This document shows, piece after piece, positions 52,130-62,329 of a stretch of DNA of 64,000 bases (position 1 is its first letter; each line of letters opens with the position of its first letter). Position numbers and translations under genes: made by a program. Source of the DNA: Massilia aurea (GTDB lineage Bacteria > Pseudomonadota > Gammaproteobacteria > Burkholderiales > Burkholderiaceae_D); contig NZ_JACHBX010000001.1 of assembly GCF_014200505.1 (NCBI RefSeq), forward strand, positions 1,860,001 through 1,924,000. The letters are read 5' to 3'. The notes below the pieces were generated by a model that did not search any database, was not told the origin of the DNA, and saw nothing but the letters and a program-made list of their open reading frames with translations.

Positions 52130-52762
52130 TTAGTCGAGCAGATTGTTCTTCATGGCGTAATAGGTCAAGTCGGAGTTGGACTGCAGGCCCATTTTTTCCA
52201 TGATGCGGGTACGGTAGGTCGACACGGTCTTGATCGACAACGACAGCGCATTGCCGATATCGGACACGGTCGCGCCCTTCGCCAGACGCAGGAAGACCTG
52301 GAATTCGCGATCGGACAGCTCGGTGTGCAGCGCCGTATTCGGATCGCGGTCAAAACTCTGGGCCAGCAATTCGCCAACCGTTGACGAGACGTAACGGCGG
52401 CCCTGGAACACGGTGCGCACGGCCGTCTTGAGCTCGTCCGCTTCGCATTCCTTGTTCAGGTAACCGTTCGCGCCCATCTTGAACAGGTTCAGCGCGTATT
52501 GCTGCGCCGGATAACCCGACAGAATCAGCACGGGCAGATTGGGCTGGCCCTGGCGAATGGTGCGCAGGATGTCGATGCCGCTTTGATCCGGCATGGCGAT
52601 ATCGAGCAGCAGCACGTCGCAAATCTCGCGGCGCGCGATATCCAGCGCCTCACGGCCCGTAGCGCCTTCGGCCACGACTTCAAAGTCGCCCGACGACGAA
52701 AAAATCTGCTTGAAACCTGCTCGTACTATCTGGTGATCGTCACAAATGGCAACGCGTATCAT
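52130..52762 (-). CDS. NarL/LuxR-family response regulator
   Basis: A 210-residue protein with a receiver domain (Asp54 in LLLDIAMPD; conserved Lys in GYLNKE) and a LuxR-type helix-turn-helix (ELSDREFQVFLRLAKGATVSDIG, then LSIKTVSTYRTRIMEKMGL). It probably acts with the CHASE3 kinase. The 246-bp gap upstream (52763-53008) before merR contains no gene that I can support. Confidence 0.94.
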   Translation of the reverse strand: MIRVAICDDHQIVRAGFKQIFSSSGDFEVVAEGATGREALDIARREICDVLLLDIAMPDQSGIDILRTIRQGQPNLPVLILSGYPAQQYALNLFKMGANGYLNKECEADELKTAVRTVFQGRRYVSSTVGELLAQSFDRDPNTALHTELSDREFQVFLRLAKGATVSDIGNALSLSIKTVSTYRTRIMEKMGLQSNSDLTYYAMKNNLLD

Positions 52763-53008
52763 TGTCTTCCCTTAAATTTTCCTTGCGCAGGAAAGTGCCG
52801 GATCTGCTCCGCCCGGTTGATGCGTGTCATTCAGCATCGCGCGAGTGACATTTTAACACTCCGCGGCCTGCCTTCAACAGCGGTACGAATGCATGAGTGA
52901 TCAAACGCGGTGCTTGACCCGGCGACGACCCGCTGCCTGCAGAATTGCGAGCGAACCGGCGCAGTCTGGTGCGGCAATCTTGCCGCTGGCGTGAGATGCT
53001 GGCCTGCA

Positions 53009-53416
53009 CTAGGGCGCTGGTGGCGACCCGTGCTTGAGCAGATCGAGGATATCCAGCAAGCCGGCGCGCAATTTATCGCCATCGATGGCCGGTGGGGTGT
53101 CGCGCAGGCGCTCTTCATCGAGCTCGGCCACCACGGTCGCGCGATGGTCGAGCCGGTTACGCGCGCCGCTGATGGTAAAGCCCTGCTCGTACAGCAATTC
53201 ACGGATACGCCGGATCAGCAGGACCTCGTGGTGCTGGTAATAGCGGCGGTTGCCACGACGCTTGACGGGCTTGAGCTGGGTGAATTCCTGCTCCCAGTAG
53301 CGCAACACATGGGGTTTGACACCGCACAGCTCACTGACTTCCCCAATCGTGAAATAACGTTTGGCCGGAATGGGTGGCAGCACGGTCAGTTCGGTCTTGT
53401 TTGGTCGGTCGTTCAT
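53009..53416 (-). CDS. MerR-family transcriptional regulator
   Basis: A 135-residue protein with an N-terminal MerR winged helix (YFTIGEVSELCGVKPHVLRYWEQEF) and a following helical region. It lacks the C-terminal Cys pattern of metal-sensing MerR proteins, so its effector is unknown. It is placed directly after ihfA (6 bp), the typical Betaproteobacterial arrangement pheT-ihfA-merR. It is probably co-transcribed with the translation operon. Confidence 0.93.
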   Translation of the reverse strand: MNDRPNKTELTVLPPIPAKRYFTIGEVSELCGVKPHVLRYWEQEFTQLKPVKRRGNRRYYQHHEVLLIRRIRELLYEQGFTISGARNRLDHRATVVAELDEERLRDTPPAIDGDKLRAGLLDILDLLKHGSPPAP

Positions 53417-53422
53417 CGTCTA

Positions 53423-53791
53423 TCAGGCTGCGCGCGCCATCGAACCCGAGCCCGAATTACCTGGCCCGGCTTCTTCCACCATGGCCTTGAGCTTCTGGCT
53501 GGCGTGGAACGTCACGACGCGGCGTGCCGTAATGGGAATTTCTTCCCCGGTTTTCGGATTGCGGCCGGGCCGCTGCGGCTTGTCGCGCAACTGGAAATTG
53601 CCAAAGCCCGACAGCTTGACGGCTTCGCCGCGCTCGAGTGCATTGCGGATCTCGTCGAAGAAGGTCTCGACCATGTCTTTGGCTTCGCGCTTGTTCAGCC
53701 CGACCTGCTCGAACAGCAGCTCGGCCAGCTCGGCCTTGGTGAGCGTGGGCAATGACTGCTCTGCCTCTTTACGCACGCGCGCCACCAGCAT
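53423..53791 (-). CDS. ihfA: integration host factor subunit alpha
   Basis: HU/IHF fold with [22 protein letters not shown] at the start, [23 protein letters not shown] (DNA-arm, shown in part) and [16 protein letters not shown] at the end. With IhfB it bends DNA at specific sites. The family usually begins MTLTKAEL. Here that point corresponds to a TTG at 53752, but the open frame extends to 53905 with coding-like codon use. I place the start at ATG 53791 as a compromise; the N-terminus could extend by up to about 50 residues. The C-terminal tail is somewhat long (about 12 extra residues after VEEA). Confidence 0.9.
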   Translation of the reverse strand: MLVARVRKEAEQSLPTLTKAELAELLFEQVGLNKREAKDMVETFFDEIRNALERGEAVKLSGFGNFQLRDKPQRPGRNPKTGEEIPITARRVVTFHASQKLKAMVEEAGPGNSGSGSMARAA

Positions 53792-53943
53792 TGCACGATC
53801 CAGGTCGGCCACGAGGGCTTCCTGGAACACGGTCGAATCAACGTCGTTATTGTTAATTTTGAGGCCCTGCCCGTAAGTCAAACGATGCCGCGGCGACAGC
53901 AACACGGCTTGGGAGTCGTGTGCTGTCAGCCTGGAAATGCATA

Positions 53944-56370
53944 TTATGCACGCAGCTTCGCGTTCAGTTTGGTTGAAGCAGTGGCGAGCACCGCCGCCAT
54001 GATGGCGTCGACCGCATCGTCCTGCAGTGTCGATTGAGTATCTTGCAAGCTAAAGCGGAAAGCAAGGCTTTTTTCATCCGCTTCCAGACCCTTGCCGCGA
54101 TATTCATCAAACAAAACAACGGCTTGCACGATCTTTCCCATAGGATTTACTGCGATTTCAGCAGTAAAAGCATCCAGTACGGACTGGGCCGGCACGTCCT
54201 GTTTCACCACCAGTGCCAGGTCGCGCGTGGCGCCCGGGAACTTGGAAATCTCCGCATACACGGGCACGATACGACCGCGCAATGCTTCAGCATCGACCTC
54301 GAACACAACCGGTGCTTGCGGCAGATCATACTTTTGCAGCCAGCGCGGGTGCAGCTCGCCGATCACGCCGATCTGCTGATCGTCGAGCATGACATTGGCC
54401 GAGCGGCCCGGGTGCAGCGCCGGATGTTCCGCGGTCGAGAAACGCAGCTGGCGCGGTGCAAACAGCGCTTCGAGATCGGCCTTCAGGTCGAAGAAGTCGA
54501 CGGCGCGCGTGGCGACGTCCCATTGTTCGTCGAGCGCCGGGCCGTAGGCAATCGCGGCGACGCGCTTTGGCTGGTCGTAACCGGCCACCGTCAGCGGGCC
54601 ATCCATGATCGACGCGTTGCGCTTGAACACACCGCCGACTTCGAACGCGCGCACGCGGCCAGCCTTGCGGTTGATGTTGTAGCGCACGTTGGCGACCAGG
54701 CTGCCGATCAGCGACGAACGCATCACGCTGAGCTGGCTGGCGATCGGGTTTTGCAGGCGGATCGGCTCGAGGTTACCGGCGAAATCCTGCTCCCACGTGC
54801 TTTCGACAAAGCTCATGTTGACCACTTCCTGGAAACCCAGGTCGGCCAGCTGGTGGCGGATCGCAAACAGCGAGCGGGTGTTTTCCGGCTCGATCAGCAT
54901 CGCGCTCGGCGCCGTTGGCGGCCGGGTAGGAATGTTCTCGAAGCCATAGACGCGCGCGACTTCTTCGATCAGGTCTTCCTCGATCTCGATGTCGAAGCGG
55001 TAGGTCGGCGCCGTCACATGGAACACGCCCTCTTCCTGCACGAAGCCCAAATGCAGGCGCGTGAAGATGTCGGCGATCATGGCATCGGTCAGCGGCACCC
55101 CGATGACTTGCGCAGCGCGCGCCGTGCGCAGCACCACGGGCGTGCGCACCGGCAGGTTGACGATCTGGTCGTCGATCGGGCCGACCTTGCTGTCGGGCGT
55201 GCCGCAGATGTCGATCAGGAGCGCCGTGATGCGCTCGAGGTGATCGGGCACGGTCGCGTAGTCGACGCCACGCTCGAAGCGGTGCGCGGCATCGGTCGAG
55301 AAATTGAAGCGGCGGGCACGGCCCTGGATGGCGTTTGGCCACCAGAATGCCGCTTCCAGATAGATATCGGTGGTGTCGAGCGACACGGCGGTCGAGTCGC
55401 CGCCCATGATGCCGGCCAGCGATTCGATCTGCTGCTCATCGGCGATCACGCCGACCCATTCGTCGACGGCAACCGTGTTGCCATTCAAGAGCTTGAGGGA
55501 CTCGCCAGTCTTGCCCCAGCGCACGTCCAGGCTGCCGTGGATCTTGGCCAGGTCGAACACGTGCGACGGACGGCCGACTTCGAGCATCACGTAGTTGGAG
55601 ATGTCGACCAGCGCCGACACCGAGCGCTGGCCGCTGCGTTCCAGGCGGCGCTTCATCCACTCGGGCGTGGCCGCGCGCGCATTCAGACCGCGGATCACGC
55701 GGCCGGCAAAACGGCCGCAAAGATCCGGCGCCGACACCTTCACAGGCAGGATCTCGTCGCTGTTGACCGCCACCGTGCGGGTCGGCTCGAGCATCAAAGG
55801 TGCGCCGGTCAGGGCCGCCACTTCGCGCGCCACACCCAGCACGGACAGGCAATCGGCCTTGTTCGGCGTGAGCTTGATCGTGAACTTCAGGTCGTCCAGG
55901 CCCAGGTAGTCGCGAATGCTCTGGCCCACCGGCGCGTCGGCCGGCAGTTCCATCAAGCCATTGCTTTCTTCGGAGATGCCCAGTTCTTTGCTCGAGCACA
56001 TCATGCCCTGCGACTCGACGCCGCGCAGCTGGCCAACCTTGATTTCAAACGGCTTGCCATCGGCGCCTGGCGGCAGCACGGCGCCGGCTTTCGCGCAGAT
56101 GGCTTTCATGCCGGCGCGCACGTTCGGCGCACCGCACACGATATTGAGCAAGATGCCGGTGCCGACATCGACCTGGCACACGTTCAGGCGGTCGGCGTTC
56201 GGGTGCTTGACCACTTCCTTGACCTCGGCCACGACGACGTTCGAGAACGGCGGGGCGACCGCTTCGACCTCTTCCACTTCGAGGCCCGACATGGTGAGCA
56301 GGTGCGACAGCGCGCCGGAGTCGATCTGCGGATTGACGATCGAGCGGAGCCAGTTTTCGGAGAATTGCAT
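53944..56370 (-). CDS. pheT: phenylalanine--tRNA ligase beta subunit
   Basis: The 808-residue protein shows the standard PheT plan: N-terminal tRNA-binding-like domain ([19 protein letters not shown]), B3/B4 editing domain, B5 and a C-terminal ferredoxin-fold anticodon-binding domain ([17 protein letters not shown]). It forms the alpha2-beta2 enzyme charging tRNA-Phe. It starts 23 bp after pheS and is followed by ihfA. Confidence 0.97.
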   Translation of the reverse strand: MQFSENWLRSIVNPQIDSGALSHLLTMSGLEVEEVEAVAPPFSNVVVAEVKEVVKHPNADRLNVCQVDVGTGILLNIVCGAPNVRAGMKAICAKAGAVLPPGADGKPFEIKVGQLRGVESQGMMCSSKELGISEESNGLMELPADAPVGQSIRDYLGLDDLKFTIKLTPNKADCLSVLGVAREVAALTGAPLMLEPTRTVAVNSDEILPVKVSAPDLCGRFAGRVIRGLNARAATPEWMKRRLERSGQRSVSALVDISNYVMLEVGRPSHVFDLAKIHGSLDVRWGKTGESLKLLNGNTVAVDEWVGVIADEQQIESLAGIMGGDSTAVSLDTTDIYLEAAFWWPNAIQGRARRFNFSTDAAHRFERGVDYATVPDHLERITALLIDICGTPDSKVGPIDDQIVNLPVRTPVVLRTARAAQVIGVPLTDAMIADIFTRLHLGFVQEEGVFHVTAPTYRFDIEIEEDLIEEVARVYGFENIPTRPPTAPSAMLIEPENTRSLFAIRHQLADLGFQEVVNMSFVESTWEQDFAGNLEPIRLQNPIASQLSVMRSSLIGSLVANVRYNINRKAGRVRAFEVGGVFKRNASIMDGPLTVAGYDQPKRVAAIAYGPALDEQWDVATRAVDFFDLKADLEALFAPRQLRFSTAEHPALHPGRSANVMLDDQQIGVIGELHPRWLQKYDLPQAPVVFEVDAEALRGRIVPVYAEISKFPGATRDLALVVKQDVPAQSVLDAFTAEIAVNPMGKIVQAVVLFDEYRGKGLEADEKSLAFRFSLQDTQSTLQDDAVDAIMAAVLATASTKLNAKLRA

Positions 56371-56393
56371 AATCTTTGTGCCTCAGCGTCGAA

Positions 56394-57407
56394 TTAATTG
56401 AACTGCTTCAGGAAGCGCAGGTCGCCTTCGTAGAACAGGCGCAGATCGCTGATTCCATAACGCAGCATCGTCAGGCGCTCAAGGCCAGAGCCGAACGCGA
56501 AGCCGATGAATTTTTCCGGGTCGAGCCCGAAGTTGCGCACCACCGTCGGGTGCACCTGGCCGGCGCCCGACACTTCGAGCCAGCGGCCCTTGAGCGGCCC
56601 GGAGCCGAACGCGATATCGATCTCGGCCGACGGTTCGGTAAACGGGAAATACGACGGACGGAAGCGCACTTGCAGGTCGTCGGTCTCGAAGAAGGCCTGC
56701 ACGAAGTTCAGGTACACGCCCTTGAGGTCGGCGAAGCTGATGTTCTCGCCGATCCACAGGCCTTCGACCTGATGGAACATCGGCGAGTGGGTCGCGTCGC
56801 TGTCGACGCGGTAGGTGCGACCCGGTGCGATGACCTTGATCGGCGGCGTGTGGGTGCGGGCATAGCGCACCTGCATCGGGCTCGTGTGCGTGCGCAGCAG
56901 CAGCGGCTTGCCGGTGCTGTCGTTGCCGTCGATATAGAAGGTGTCCTGCATCGAACGGGCCGGGTGATTCTCGGGGCTGTTCAGTGCCGTGAAATTGGTC
57001 CAGTCGTTTTCGATCTCGGGGCCGTCGGCCACGTCGAAACCGATGGAGCGGAAGATCTGCTCGACGCGTTCCCAGGTGCGCATCACCGGGTGGATGCCAC
57101 CCTTCGAGCGGCCACGGCCGGGCAGCGTCACGTCGATGGCTTCCATGGAAAGACGCGCCTGCAGCTGCGCTTCGGCGAGCGCCTCGCGGCGCGCAGTCAA
57201 TGCCTGTTCGATTTGTTCTTTGGCGGCATTGATCAGGGCGCCCTGCGCCTTGCGCGCATCGGGATCGAGCTTGCCCAGACCCTTCATCAGGTCGGTCACC
57301 TGGCCGGTCTTGCCCAGGTACTTGGCTTTCGCATTTTCAAGCGCGGCGGCGTCTGGCGCCTCCGCGAAATCGGCACGGGCCGCGACGACGAGTTCTTCCA
57401 GGTTCAT
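56394..57407 (-). CDS. pheS: phenylalanine--tRNA ligase alpha subunit
   Basis: A 337-residue protein with an N-terminal coiled coil and a class II aminoacyl-tRNA synthetase core: [14 protein letters not shown] and [11 protein letters not shown] (motif 2 region), and [17 protein letters not shown] (motif 3). It catalyses Phe activation with PheT. A terminator-like hairpin with T-run lies 45-75 bp before its start, suggesting attenuation; no Phe-rich leader peptide is evident. Confidence 0.97.
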   Translation of the reverse strand: MNLEELVVAARADFAEAPDAAALENAKAKYLGKTGQVTDLMKGLGKLDPDARKAQGALINAAKEQIEQALTARREALAEAQLQARLSMEAIDVTLPGRGRSKGGIHPVMRTWERVEQIFRSIGFDVADGPEIENDWTNFTALNSPENHPARSMQDTFYIDGNDSTGKPLLLRTHTSPMQVRYARTHTPPIKVIAPGRTYRVDSDATHSPMFHQVEGLWIGENISFADLKGVYLNFVQAFFETDDLQVRFRPSYFPFTEPSAEIDIAFGSGPLKGRWLEVSGAGQVHPTVVRNFGLDPEKFIGFAFGSGLERLTMLRYGISDLRLFYEGDLRFLKQFN

Positions 57408-57451
57408 GCTTGTTCTTTTCCTGTTTTTCGTTGGCGGGAGACGCCAGAATC

Positions 57452-57483
57452 AAAAACGGGGCACAGGTGTGAACCTTGCCCCG
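57452..57483 (-). terminator. intrinsic terminator or attenuator between rplT and pheS
   Basis: On the minus strand CGGGGC, with an internal AGG/CCT pairing, pairs with GCCCCG and is followed by five T. It lies downstream of rplT and 45 bp before the pheS ATG. It could reduce transcription into pheST. I could not find Phe codons in a leader ORF upstream, so an E. coli-type pheM mechanism is not supported. Confidence 0.7.
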
Positions 57484-57544
57484 CTTCTTTGTGCGCCACG
57501 CCCGGTGAGGGGCGCAGCACCAACTTGCTTAGCAGCTTAACTGA

Positions 57545-57904
57545 TTAAGCAGCCAGCTTGGCCTTGACGGCGCTGACAATCGCGGCGAATGCCGGCTTGT
57601 CATGCACAGCCATGTCGGCCAGGACTTTACGGTCCAGTTCAATTGCGGACTTCTTCAGGCCGTTCATGAACACGCTGTAGGTCATGCCGTGCGAACGCGA
57701 AGCCGCGTTGATACGGGTGATCCACAGTGCGCGGAAGACGCGCTTCTTGTTGCGACGGTCACGGTATGCATATTGACCAGCGCGCATGACTGCTTGCTTG
57801 GCAACACGATATACCTTGCTGCGACGACCGCGGTAACCTTTGGCAAGGTCAAGAACCTTCTTATGACGGGCACGTGCTGTAACCCCACGTTTAACTCTAG
57901 GCAT
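57545..57904 (-). CDS. rplT: 50S ribosomal protein L20
   Basis: The 119-residue protein starts [18 protein letters not shown] and contains [20 protein letters not shown], which are standard for L20. It is highly basic. A strong Shine-Dalgarno (AAGGAG) precedes the ATG. It binds 23S rRNA early in assembly and in many bacteria represses its own operon. Confidence 0.98.
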   Translation of the reverse strand: MPRVKRGVTARARHKKVLDLAKGYRGRRSKVYRVAKQAVMRAGQYAYRDRRNKKRVFRALWITRINAASRSHGMTYSVFMNGLKKSAIELDRKVLADMAVHDKPAFAAIVSAVKAKLAA

Positions 57905-57924
57905 AGTAGCTCCTTAGTGTGAGA

Positions 57925-58122
57925 TTAAGCAGATGGCATCATGCGGTAGACGGACGTGACGTCTGCTGCATTGATGTTGCGGGTGCCGCGCAGTTGGCGC
58001 TTGTTCTTGGTGGTCTTCTTGGTCAGGATGTGACGCTTGAACGCCATACCCGATTTCACAGTACCACCTGGACGCACGCGAAAACGTTTCTTCGCGCTGC
58101 TTTTGGTTTTCATTTTTGGCAT
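57925..58122 (-). CDS. rpmI: 50S ribosomal protein L35
   Basis: A 65-residue basic protein starting [16 protein letters not shown], normal for L35. An in-frame ATG two codons upstream (58128) is too close to GAGGG to be efficient, so ATG 58122 is used. It is followed by rplT after 20 bp. Confidence 0.97.
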   Translation of the reverse strand: MPKMKTKSSAKKRFRVRPGGTVKSGMAFKRHILTKKTTKNKRQLRGTRNINAADVTSVYRMMPSA

Positions 58123-58262
58123 AGTCATCTGCCCTCGCGGACAGTCTCATATGTAACAGGATTGCAGGTGGCAGCGACGCTGCTCTTAGATGCCTACTTT
58201 CACTTGTTTTGCAGCAGACTCAGAGCCTGCTACAACCTGCTTGTCGCAAACAGGAATCGAAG

Positions 58263-58271
58263 ATTGTAGCA
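58263..58271 (-). promoter_or_regulatory. extended -10 promoter upstream of rpmI
   Basis: On the minus strand TGC followed by TACAAT is an extended -10 element with no clear -35 box. Transcription would start near 58256, about 130 nt before rpmI. The leader can form hairpins, including TTGTAGCAG pairing with CTGCTGCAA, which may be the place of L20 feedback. Confidence 0.45.
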
Positions 58272-58344
58272 CAGCTTATTCACGCTTGGATAGCTGACTG
58301 CAAGAAAGACAGGCAGTCAGATACACCAGATGTACGGACGCAAT

Positions 58345-58390
58345 AAAGCCGGGCCGGGCTACAGACAACGTCTGTAACGCGGACCCGGCT
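58345..58390 (-). terminator. large hairpin after infC
   Basis: AGCCGGG pairs with CCCGGCT (58347-58353 and 58384-58390) and encloses TACAGAC/GTCTGTA (58360-58366 and 58370-58376). On the minus strand it is followed by TTATT. It is probably a partial terminator or processing site between infC and rpmI, leaving rpmI to its own promoter. Confidence 0.6.
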
Positions 58391-58411
58391 CTGGATGCTC
58401 CCGGCGAAGAA

Positions 58412-58933
58412 TTACTTCTTCTTCCTCGGCGCGACCACCATGATCATCTGGCGACCTTCGAGTTTCGGGAACTGCTCCACCTGACCGACTGCATCGAGAT
58501 CCGTGCGCAGACGCTCGAGCACACGCATGCCGATATCCTGGTGGGCCATTTCACGACCGCGGAAGCGCAGCGTGATCTTGGCTTTGTCGCCTTCTTCCAG
58601 GAACTTGATGAGGTTACGCAACTTGATGTTGTAGTCGCCATCATCGGTACCCGGGCGGAATTTGACTTCCTTGACCTGGATGATCTTCTGCTTGAGCTTC
58701 GCCTCATGCGCCTTTTTTTGCTCCGAATACTTGAACTTGCCGTAGTCCATCAGGCGGCAGACCGGCGGGACCGCGTTTGGCGCGATCTCGACCAAGTCGA
58801 CGTTCAGTTCTTCGGCCATGCGGAACGCGTCGGCCAGACTAACGATGCCCAATGGCTCGTTCTCTACGCCGTTCAAACGCATTTCGGGATGGGTGATCTC
58901 GCCATTGATGCGATTATTCTTGTCAGTAGCTAT
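58412..58933 (-). CDS. infC: translation initiation factor IF-3 with ATA start codon
   Basis: The 173-residue protein reads (M)[19 protein letters not shown] at the start, where INGEI is the family N-terminus, and has [14 protein letters not shown] sequence in the linker and [11 protein letters not shown] in the C-terminal domain. The conserved N-terminus lies upstream of the first ATG (58882). The only suitable initiator is an ATA at 58933, preceded by AAAGGA. Rare start codons on infC are known (AUU in E. coli) and serve feedback control by IF-3 itself. It follows thrS by 36 bp. Confidence 0.95.
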   Translation of the reverse strand: MATDKNNRINGEITHPEMRLNGVENEPLGIVSLADAFRMAEELNVDLVEIAPNAVPPVCRLMDYGKFKYSEQKKAHEAKLKQKIIQVKEVKFRPGTDDGDYNIKLRNLIKFLEEGDKAKITLRFRGREMAHQDIGMRVLERLRTDLDAVGQVEQFPKLEGRQMIMVVAPRKKK

Positions 58934-58969
58934 GTTGTTTCCTTTGAACGTATTAAAATTTGGCCGGGA

Positions 58970-60880
58970 TTACTTGGTCTTGGCGGCGACTTCGCCTACC
59001 AGACGTTCCACGAGTGCATCGACGGACATTACGCCCAGATCGACATTGCCTCGGGCTCGCACAGCCACGGTATTCGCGTCTTTTTCTTTATCCCCAACAA
59101 CGAGGATGTACGGCAGTTTTTGGACGGAATGTTCACGTATTTTATAGGTGATCTTCTCATTGCGCAAATCAGCGTGAACACGCAGGCCTGCCGCGCGCAG
59201 CTTGGCCTCGACTTCTTTCACGTAATCGCCCTGCGCATCCGAGATGTTCAGCACCGCCACTTGCACCGGCGCCAACCACAGCGGCAGCGCGCCGGCGTAG
59301 TTTTCGATCAGGATACCGATGAAACGTTCCATCGAACCGACGATCGCACGGTGCAGCATCACCGGCACGCGGCGAGTGTTGTCTTCTGCAACATACTCGG
59401 AACCCAGACGGCCCGGCATCGAGAAGTCGACCTGCACGGTGCCGACCTGCCATGGACGGCCGAGGCTATCCTTCAGGTGGTACTCGATCTTCGGACCATA
59501 GAACGCGCCCTCGCCCGGCAATTCGGTCCAGGTCACGCCGCAGGCACGCAGCGCCGAGCGCAGCGATTCTTCGGCCTGGTCCCAGACCTCGTCCGAACCG
59601 ATGCGGCTGTCAGGACGCAGCGCAAGCTTGACGTCGATATTGGCAAAACCGAAGTCGTCATACACGGCCATCGCCTGGGCGTGGAACGACGTGACTTCGC
59701 GTTCGACCTGCTCTTCGGTACAGAAGATGTGGCCGTCATCCTGGGTAAAGCCGCGCACGCGCATCAGGCCGTGCAGCGCGCCGGACGGCTCGTTGCGGTG
59801 GCACTGGCCGAATTCGCCAAAGCGCAGCGGCAGGTCGCGGTACGAGCGCATGCCCGAATTGTAGATCTGCACGTGGCCCGGGCAATTCATCGGCTTCAAT
59901 GCGTACGAGCGGTTCTCCGACTCGGTCGTGAACATATTGTCGCGGTAGTTTTCCCAGTGACCGGTCTTTTCCCACAGCGTGCGATCGAGAATCTGCGGCG
60001 CCTTGACTTCGCTGTAGCCGGCGACCTGGTACTTGTGGCGCATATACTGCTCGACCTGCTGCCAGATGGTCCAGCCCTTCGGGTGCCAGAACACAAGGCC
60101 CGGCGCTTCCTCCTGGAAGTGGAACAGGTCCAGCGACTTGCCGAGTTTGCGGTGATCGCGCTTTTCGGCTTCTTCGAGCATGTGCAGGTACTGCTCCTGG
60201 TCTTCCTTCTTGGTCCAGGCGGTGCCATACACGCGCTGCAGCATTTCGTTCTTGGAGTCGCCGCGCCAGTAGGCGCCCGCCAGCTTCATCAGCTTGAAGA
60301 CTTTCAGCTTGCCGGACGATGGCACGTGCGGGCCGCGGCACAGGTCGGTGAAGCTGCCTTCGGTGTACAGCGAGACATCCTCGTTTGCCGGGATCGAGGC
60401 AATGATTTCTGCCTTGTAGTGCTCGCCGATCGACTTGAAGTAATCGACGGCTTCGTCACGCGGCAACACCTTGCGGGTGACCGGCTCGTCCTTCTTGGCC
60501 AGCTCGGTCATCTTCTTTTCGATGGCGGTCAGGTCGTCCGGGGTGAACGGGCGCTTGTACGAGAAGTCGTAATAGAAGCCGTTTTCAATGACCGGACCGA
60601 TCGTCACCTGCGCTTCAGGGAACAGTTCCTTGACCGCGTGCGCGAGCAGGTGGGCGGTCGAGTGACGGATGACGTCCAGGCCTTCAGGATCACGGTCGGT
60701 GACGATCGCGAGATCGGCGTCGGCATCGATCAGGAACGACGTGTCGACCACTTTGCCGTTGACCTTGCCGGCGAGCGCCGCCTTGCCCAGGCTCGGGGCA
60801 ATGCTCTGCGCTACCTGCGCCACCGTCACGGGACCGTCAAACTGGCGGCTGGAACCATCGGGAAGTCGGACGTTCAACAT
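58970..60880 (-). CDS. thrS: threonine--tRNA ligase
   Basis: The 636-residue protein has an N-terminal TGS domain ([14 protein letters not shown]), an editing domain with [11 protein letters not shown] and class II catalytic core with MNCPGH, where the Cys binds the substrate zinc. The C-terminal anticodon domain starts near [15 protein letters not shown] 60880 is preceded by TTGGAG with 6 nt spacing; an ATG four codons upstream is less likely. First gene before infC. Confidence 0.97.
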   Translation of the reverse strand: MLNVRLPDGSSRQFDGPVTVAQVAQSIAPSLGKAALAGKVNGKVVDTSFLIDADADLAIVTDRDPEGLDVIRHSTAHLLAHAVKELFPEAQVTIGPVIENGFYYDFSYKRPFTPDDLTAIEKKMTELAKKDEPVTRKVLPRDEAVDYFKSIGEHYKAEIIASIPANEDVSLYTEGSFTDLCRGPHVPSSGKLKVFKLMKLAGAYWRGDSKNEMLQRVYGTAWTKKEDQEQYLHMLEEAEKRDHRKLGKSLDLFHFQEEAPGLVFWHPKGWTIWQQVEQYMRHKYQVAGYSEVKAPQILDRTLWEKTGHWENYRDNMFTTESENRSYALKPMNCPGHVQIYNSGMRSYRDLPLRFGEFGQCHRNEPSGALHGLMRVRGFTQDDGHIFCTEEQVEREVTSFHAQAMAVYDDFGFANIDVKLALRPDSRIGSDEVWDQAEESLRSALRACGVTWTELPGEGAFYGPKIEYHLKDSLGRPWQVGTVQVDFSMPGRLGSEYVAEDNTRRVPVMLHRAIVGSMERFIGILIENYAGALPLWLAPVQVAVLNISDAQGDYVKEVEAKLRAAGLRVHADLRNEKITYKIREHSVQKLPYILVVGDKEKDANTVAVRARGNVDLGVMSVDALVERLVGEVAAKTK

Positions 60881-60946
60881 GCTGTACTCCAATCGTGGCG
60901 CCGCGCGCCGTTAAATAACAAGAATCAAGGATAGTAAAATCTGGAC

Positions 60947-60976
60947 GAAAAAAAACGCGGGCTAGCCGCGTTTTCT
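60947..60976 (-). terminator. intrinsic terminator between tRNA-Val and thrS
   Basis: On the minus strand AACGCGG, loop CTAGC, CCGCGTT and then a run of T (eight in all). It ends the tRNA transcript about 110 nt after its 3' end. thrS then needs its own promoter; TACTAT (60936-60931 on the minus strand) is a candidate -10 box. Confidence 0.85.
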
Positions 60977-61087
60977 TCTTTGTGTCGAGCAAAAGAACAC
61001 CACACCGCGCCTAGCGATTCCCCCACAACCTGGTTGTAGTTCGCGGTGTCATAACCGTTGATGCCTTTCTCGCTCTTACTGATATTC

Positions 61088-61164
61088 TGGTGGGCGGTGC
61101 AGAATTCGAATCTGCGACCCCTTGGATGTCGACCAAGTATTCTAACCAGCTGAACTAACCGCCC
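61088..61164 (-). tRNA. tRNA-Val(GAC)
   Basis: The 77-nt minus-strand gene folds fully. Acceptor stem: GGGCGGT/ACCGCCC. D arm: GTTC...GAAT. Anticodon stem: CTTGG/CCAAG with a 7-nt loop TCGACAT. T arm: GCAGA-TTCGAAT-TCTGC. It has a templated ACCA end. The anticodon is GAC (61130-61128). The base before the anticodon is C rather than the nearly universal U33; see findings. An isotype check by program would settle the assignment. Confidence 0.85.
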
Positions 61165-61298
61165 GATGCCGCCATTATAGGGACCTGATTCAGGAACCGC
61201 AACCCTCGCACCAAATTTATTGCTGACCAGGCCGTCATGCTGCGGATACACCAGATGATTTACACTGCTGATCCTGCCCCATACTGAATGCATTGGCG

Positions 61299-62222
61299 AT
61301 GACGTACAAGCCGCACGACCCTTCCCACCTGCATGCTCACCTCGACGGTGACGCACGCCACTCCCACTCCATCGAAGCGCGCAGCCAGAAGGCGCTGGCG
61401 TTCGCGATGGGCCTGACGCTGCTGTTTGCGCTGATCGAGGTGATCACCGGCTTCGTGTCGAACTCGCTGGCCCTGATCTCGGACGCCGGCCATATGGTCA
61501 CCGACGCCGCCGCCCTCGGCCTGGCCCTGCTCGCACAGATGATCGCCAAGCGCCCGCCCTCGGCGCGCCACTCGTTCGGCTTTGTACGCGCCGAAGCCCT
61601 GGCCGCGTTCGTCAACTGCCTGGTGATGCTGGCCCTGGTAGGCTGGATTGGCTGGGAAGCCATTCAGCGCCTGATCCATCCGGAGCCCGTCAAGGGCGGC
61701 ATCGTCCTGGTGGTGGCCGCGCTGGGCGCCTCGATCAATCTGCTCGTCGCGTGGATCCTGTCGCGCAACAACGACAGCATCAACACGCGCGCCGCGCTCG
61801 TCAATGTGATGGGCGACCTGCTCGGCTCGCTGGCCGCGATCGCGTCCGGCGCCATCATCTATTACACCGGCTGGCTGCGCGCTGACCCGATCCTGTCGAT
61901 CTTCGTCGCCCTGCTGATCCTCCGCTCGACCAGCGGCATCCTGCGCGAGTCGTATCACTTTCTGATGGAAGCCGTGCCGCACGCGATCGACTTCGTGCAG
62001 GTGGGCGCCGACATGGCCGCCGTCGACGGCGTACTGGCCGTGCACGACATGCACGTCTGGGACATGTCGCCCGGCCATCCGGCGCTGATCGGCCACATCG
62101 AGATCCGCAGCCTGGAACAATGGCCCGCCGTGCTGGAAGCCGTACGCGCGATGCTGCGCGCGCGCCATGGCATCGATCACGTGACGCTGCAACCCGAAGC
62201 GGCCGGCGGCAAATCACTGTGA
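61299..62222 (+). CDS. cation diffusion facilitator (CDF) metal exporter, ZitB/CzcD-like
   Basis: A 307-residue protein with a His-rich N-terminus (HDPSHLHAHLDGDARHSHS), six predicted membrane spans and a C-terminal cytoplasmic domain. The transmembrane metal site normally has HxxxD in span 2 and HxxxD in span 5. Here span 2 has HMVTD (H65, D69), but span 5 reads NVMGD (N169, D173). CDF proteins export zinc and related divalent metals by proton antiport; the H-to-N change may shift selectivity. ATG 61299 is chosen over a TTG two codons upstream. A TACACT at 61261-61266 is a candidate -10 box. Confidence 0.92.
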   Translation: MTYKPHDPSHLHAHLDGDARHSHSIEARSQKALAFAMGLTLLFALIEVITGFVSNSLALISDAGHMVTDAAALGLALLAQMIAKRPPSARHSFGFVRAEALAAFVNCLVMLALVGWIGWEAIQRLIHPEPVKGGIVLVVAALGASINLLVAWILSRNNDSINTRAALVNVMGDLLGSLAAIASGAIIYYTGWLRADPILSIFVALLILRSTSGILRESYHFLMEAVPHAIDFVQVGADMAAVDGVLAVHDMHVWDMSPGHPALIGHIEIRSLEQWPAVLEAVRAMLRARHGIDHVTLQPEAAGGKSL

Positions 62223-62329
62223 AACCAGCGGTCAACATCGACTTGCCACTGTTCGTGTAAGCACAGGCCCACTAGATGCGAGCACGTGCGCCGATAGCCC
62301 GGTTCGGCAATCGGCGACATAATGCACGT

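Noticed and set aside
52763..53008. A tRNA gene after merR, as in some relatives
   Set aside because: No T-arm consensus or cloverleaf pairing could be found on either strand.
54034..56397. Plus-strand open frame of 787 codons
   Set aside because: Antisense to pheT, which is certain from domain content and operon order.
57484..57544. PheM-type leader peptide before pheS
   Set aside because: No short ORF with Phe codons is present upstream of the hairpin.
58541..60934. Plus-strand open frame of 797 codons
   Set aside because: Antisense to infC and thrS; no motif and unlikely amino-acid composition.
60925..61356. Minus-strand 143-codon frame running through the tRNA gene
   Set aside because: It would overlap tRNA-Val and a terminator. 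The C-terminal stretch looks protein-like, but there is no ribosome-binding site and no recognisable family; an integrase relic could not be supported.
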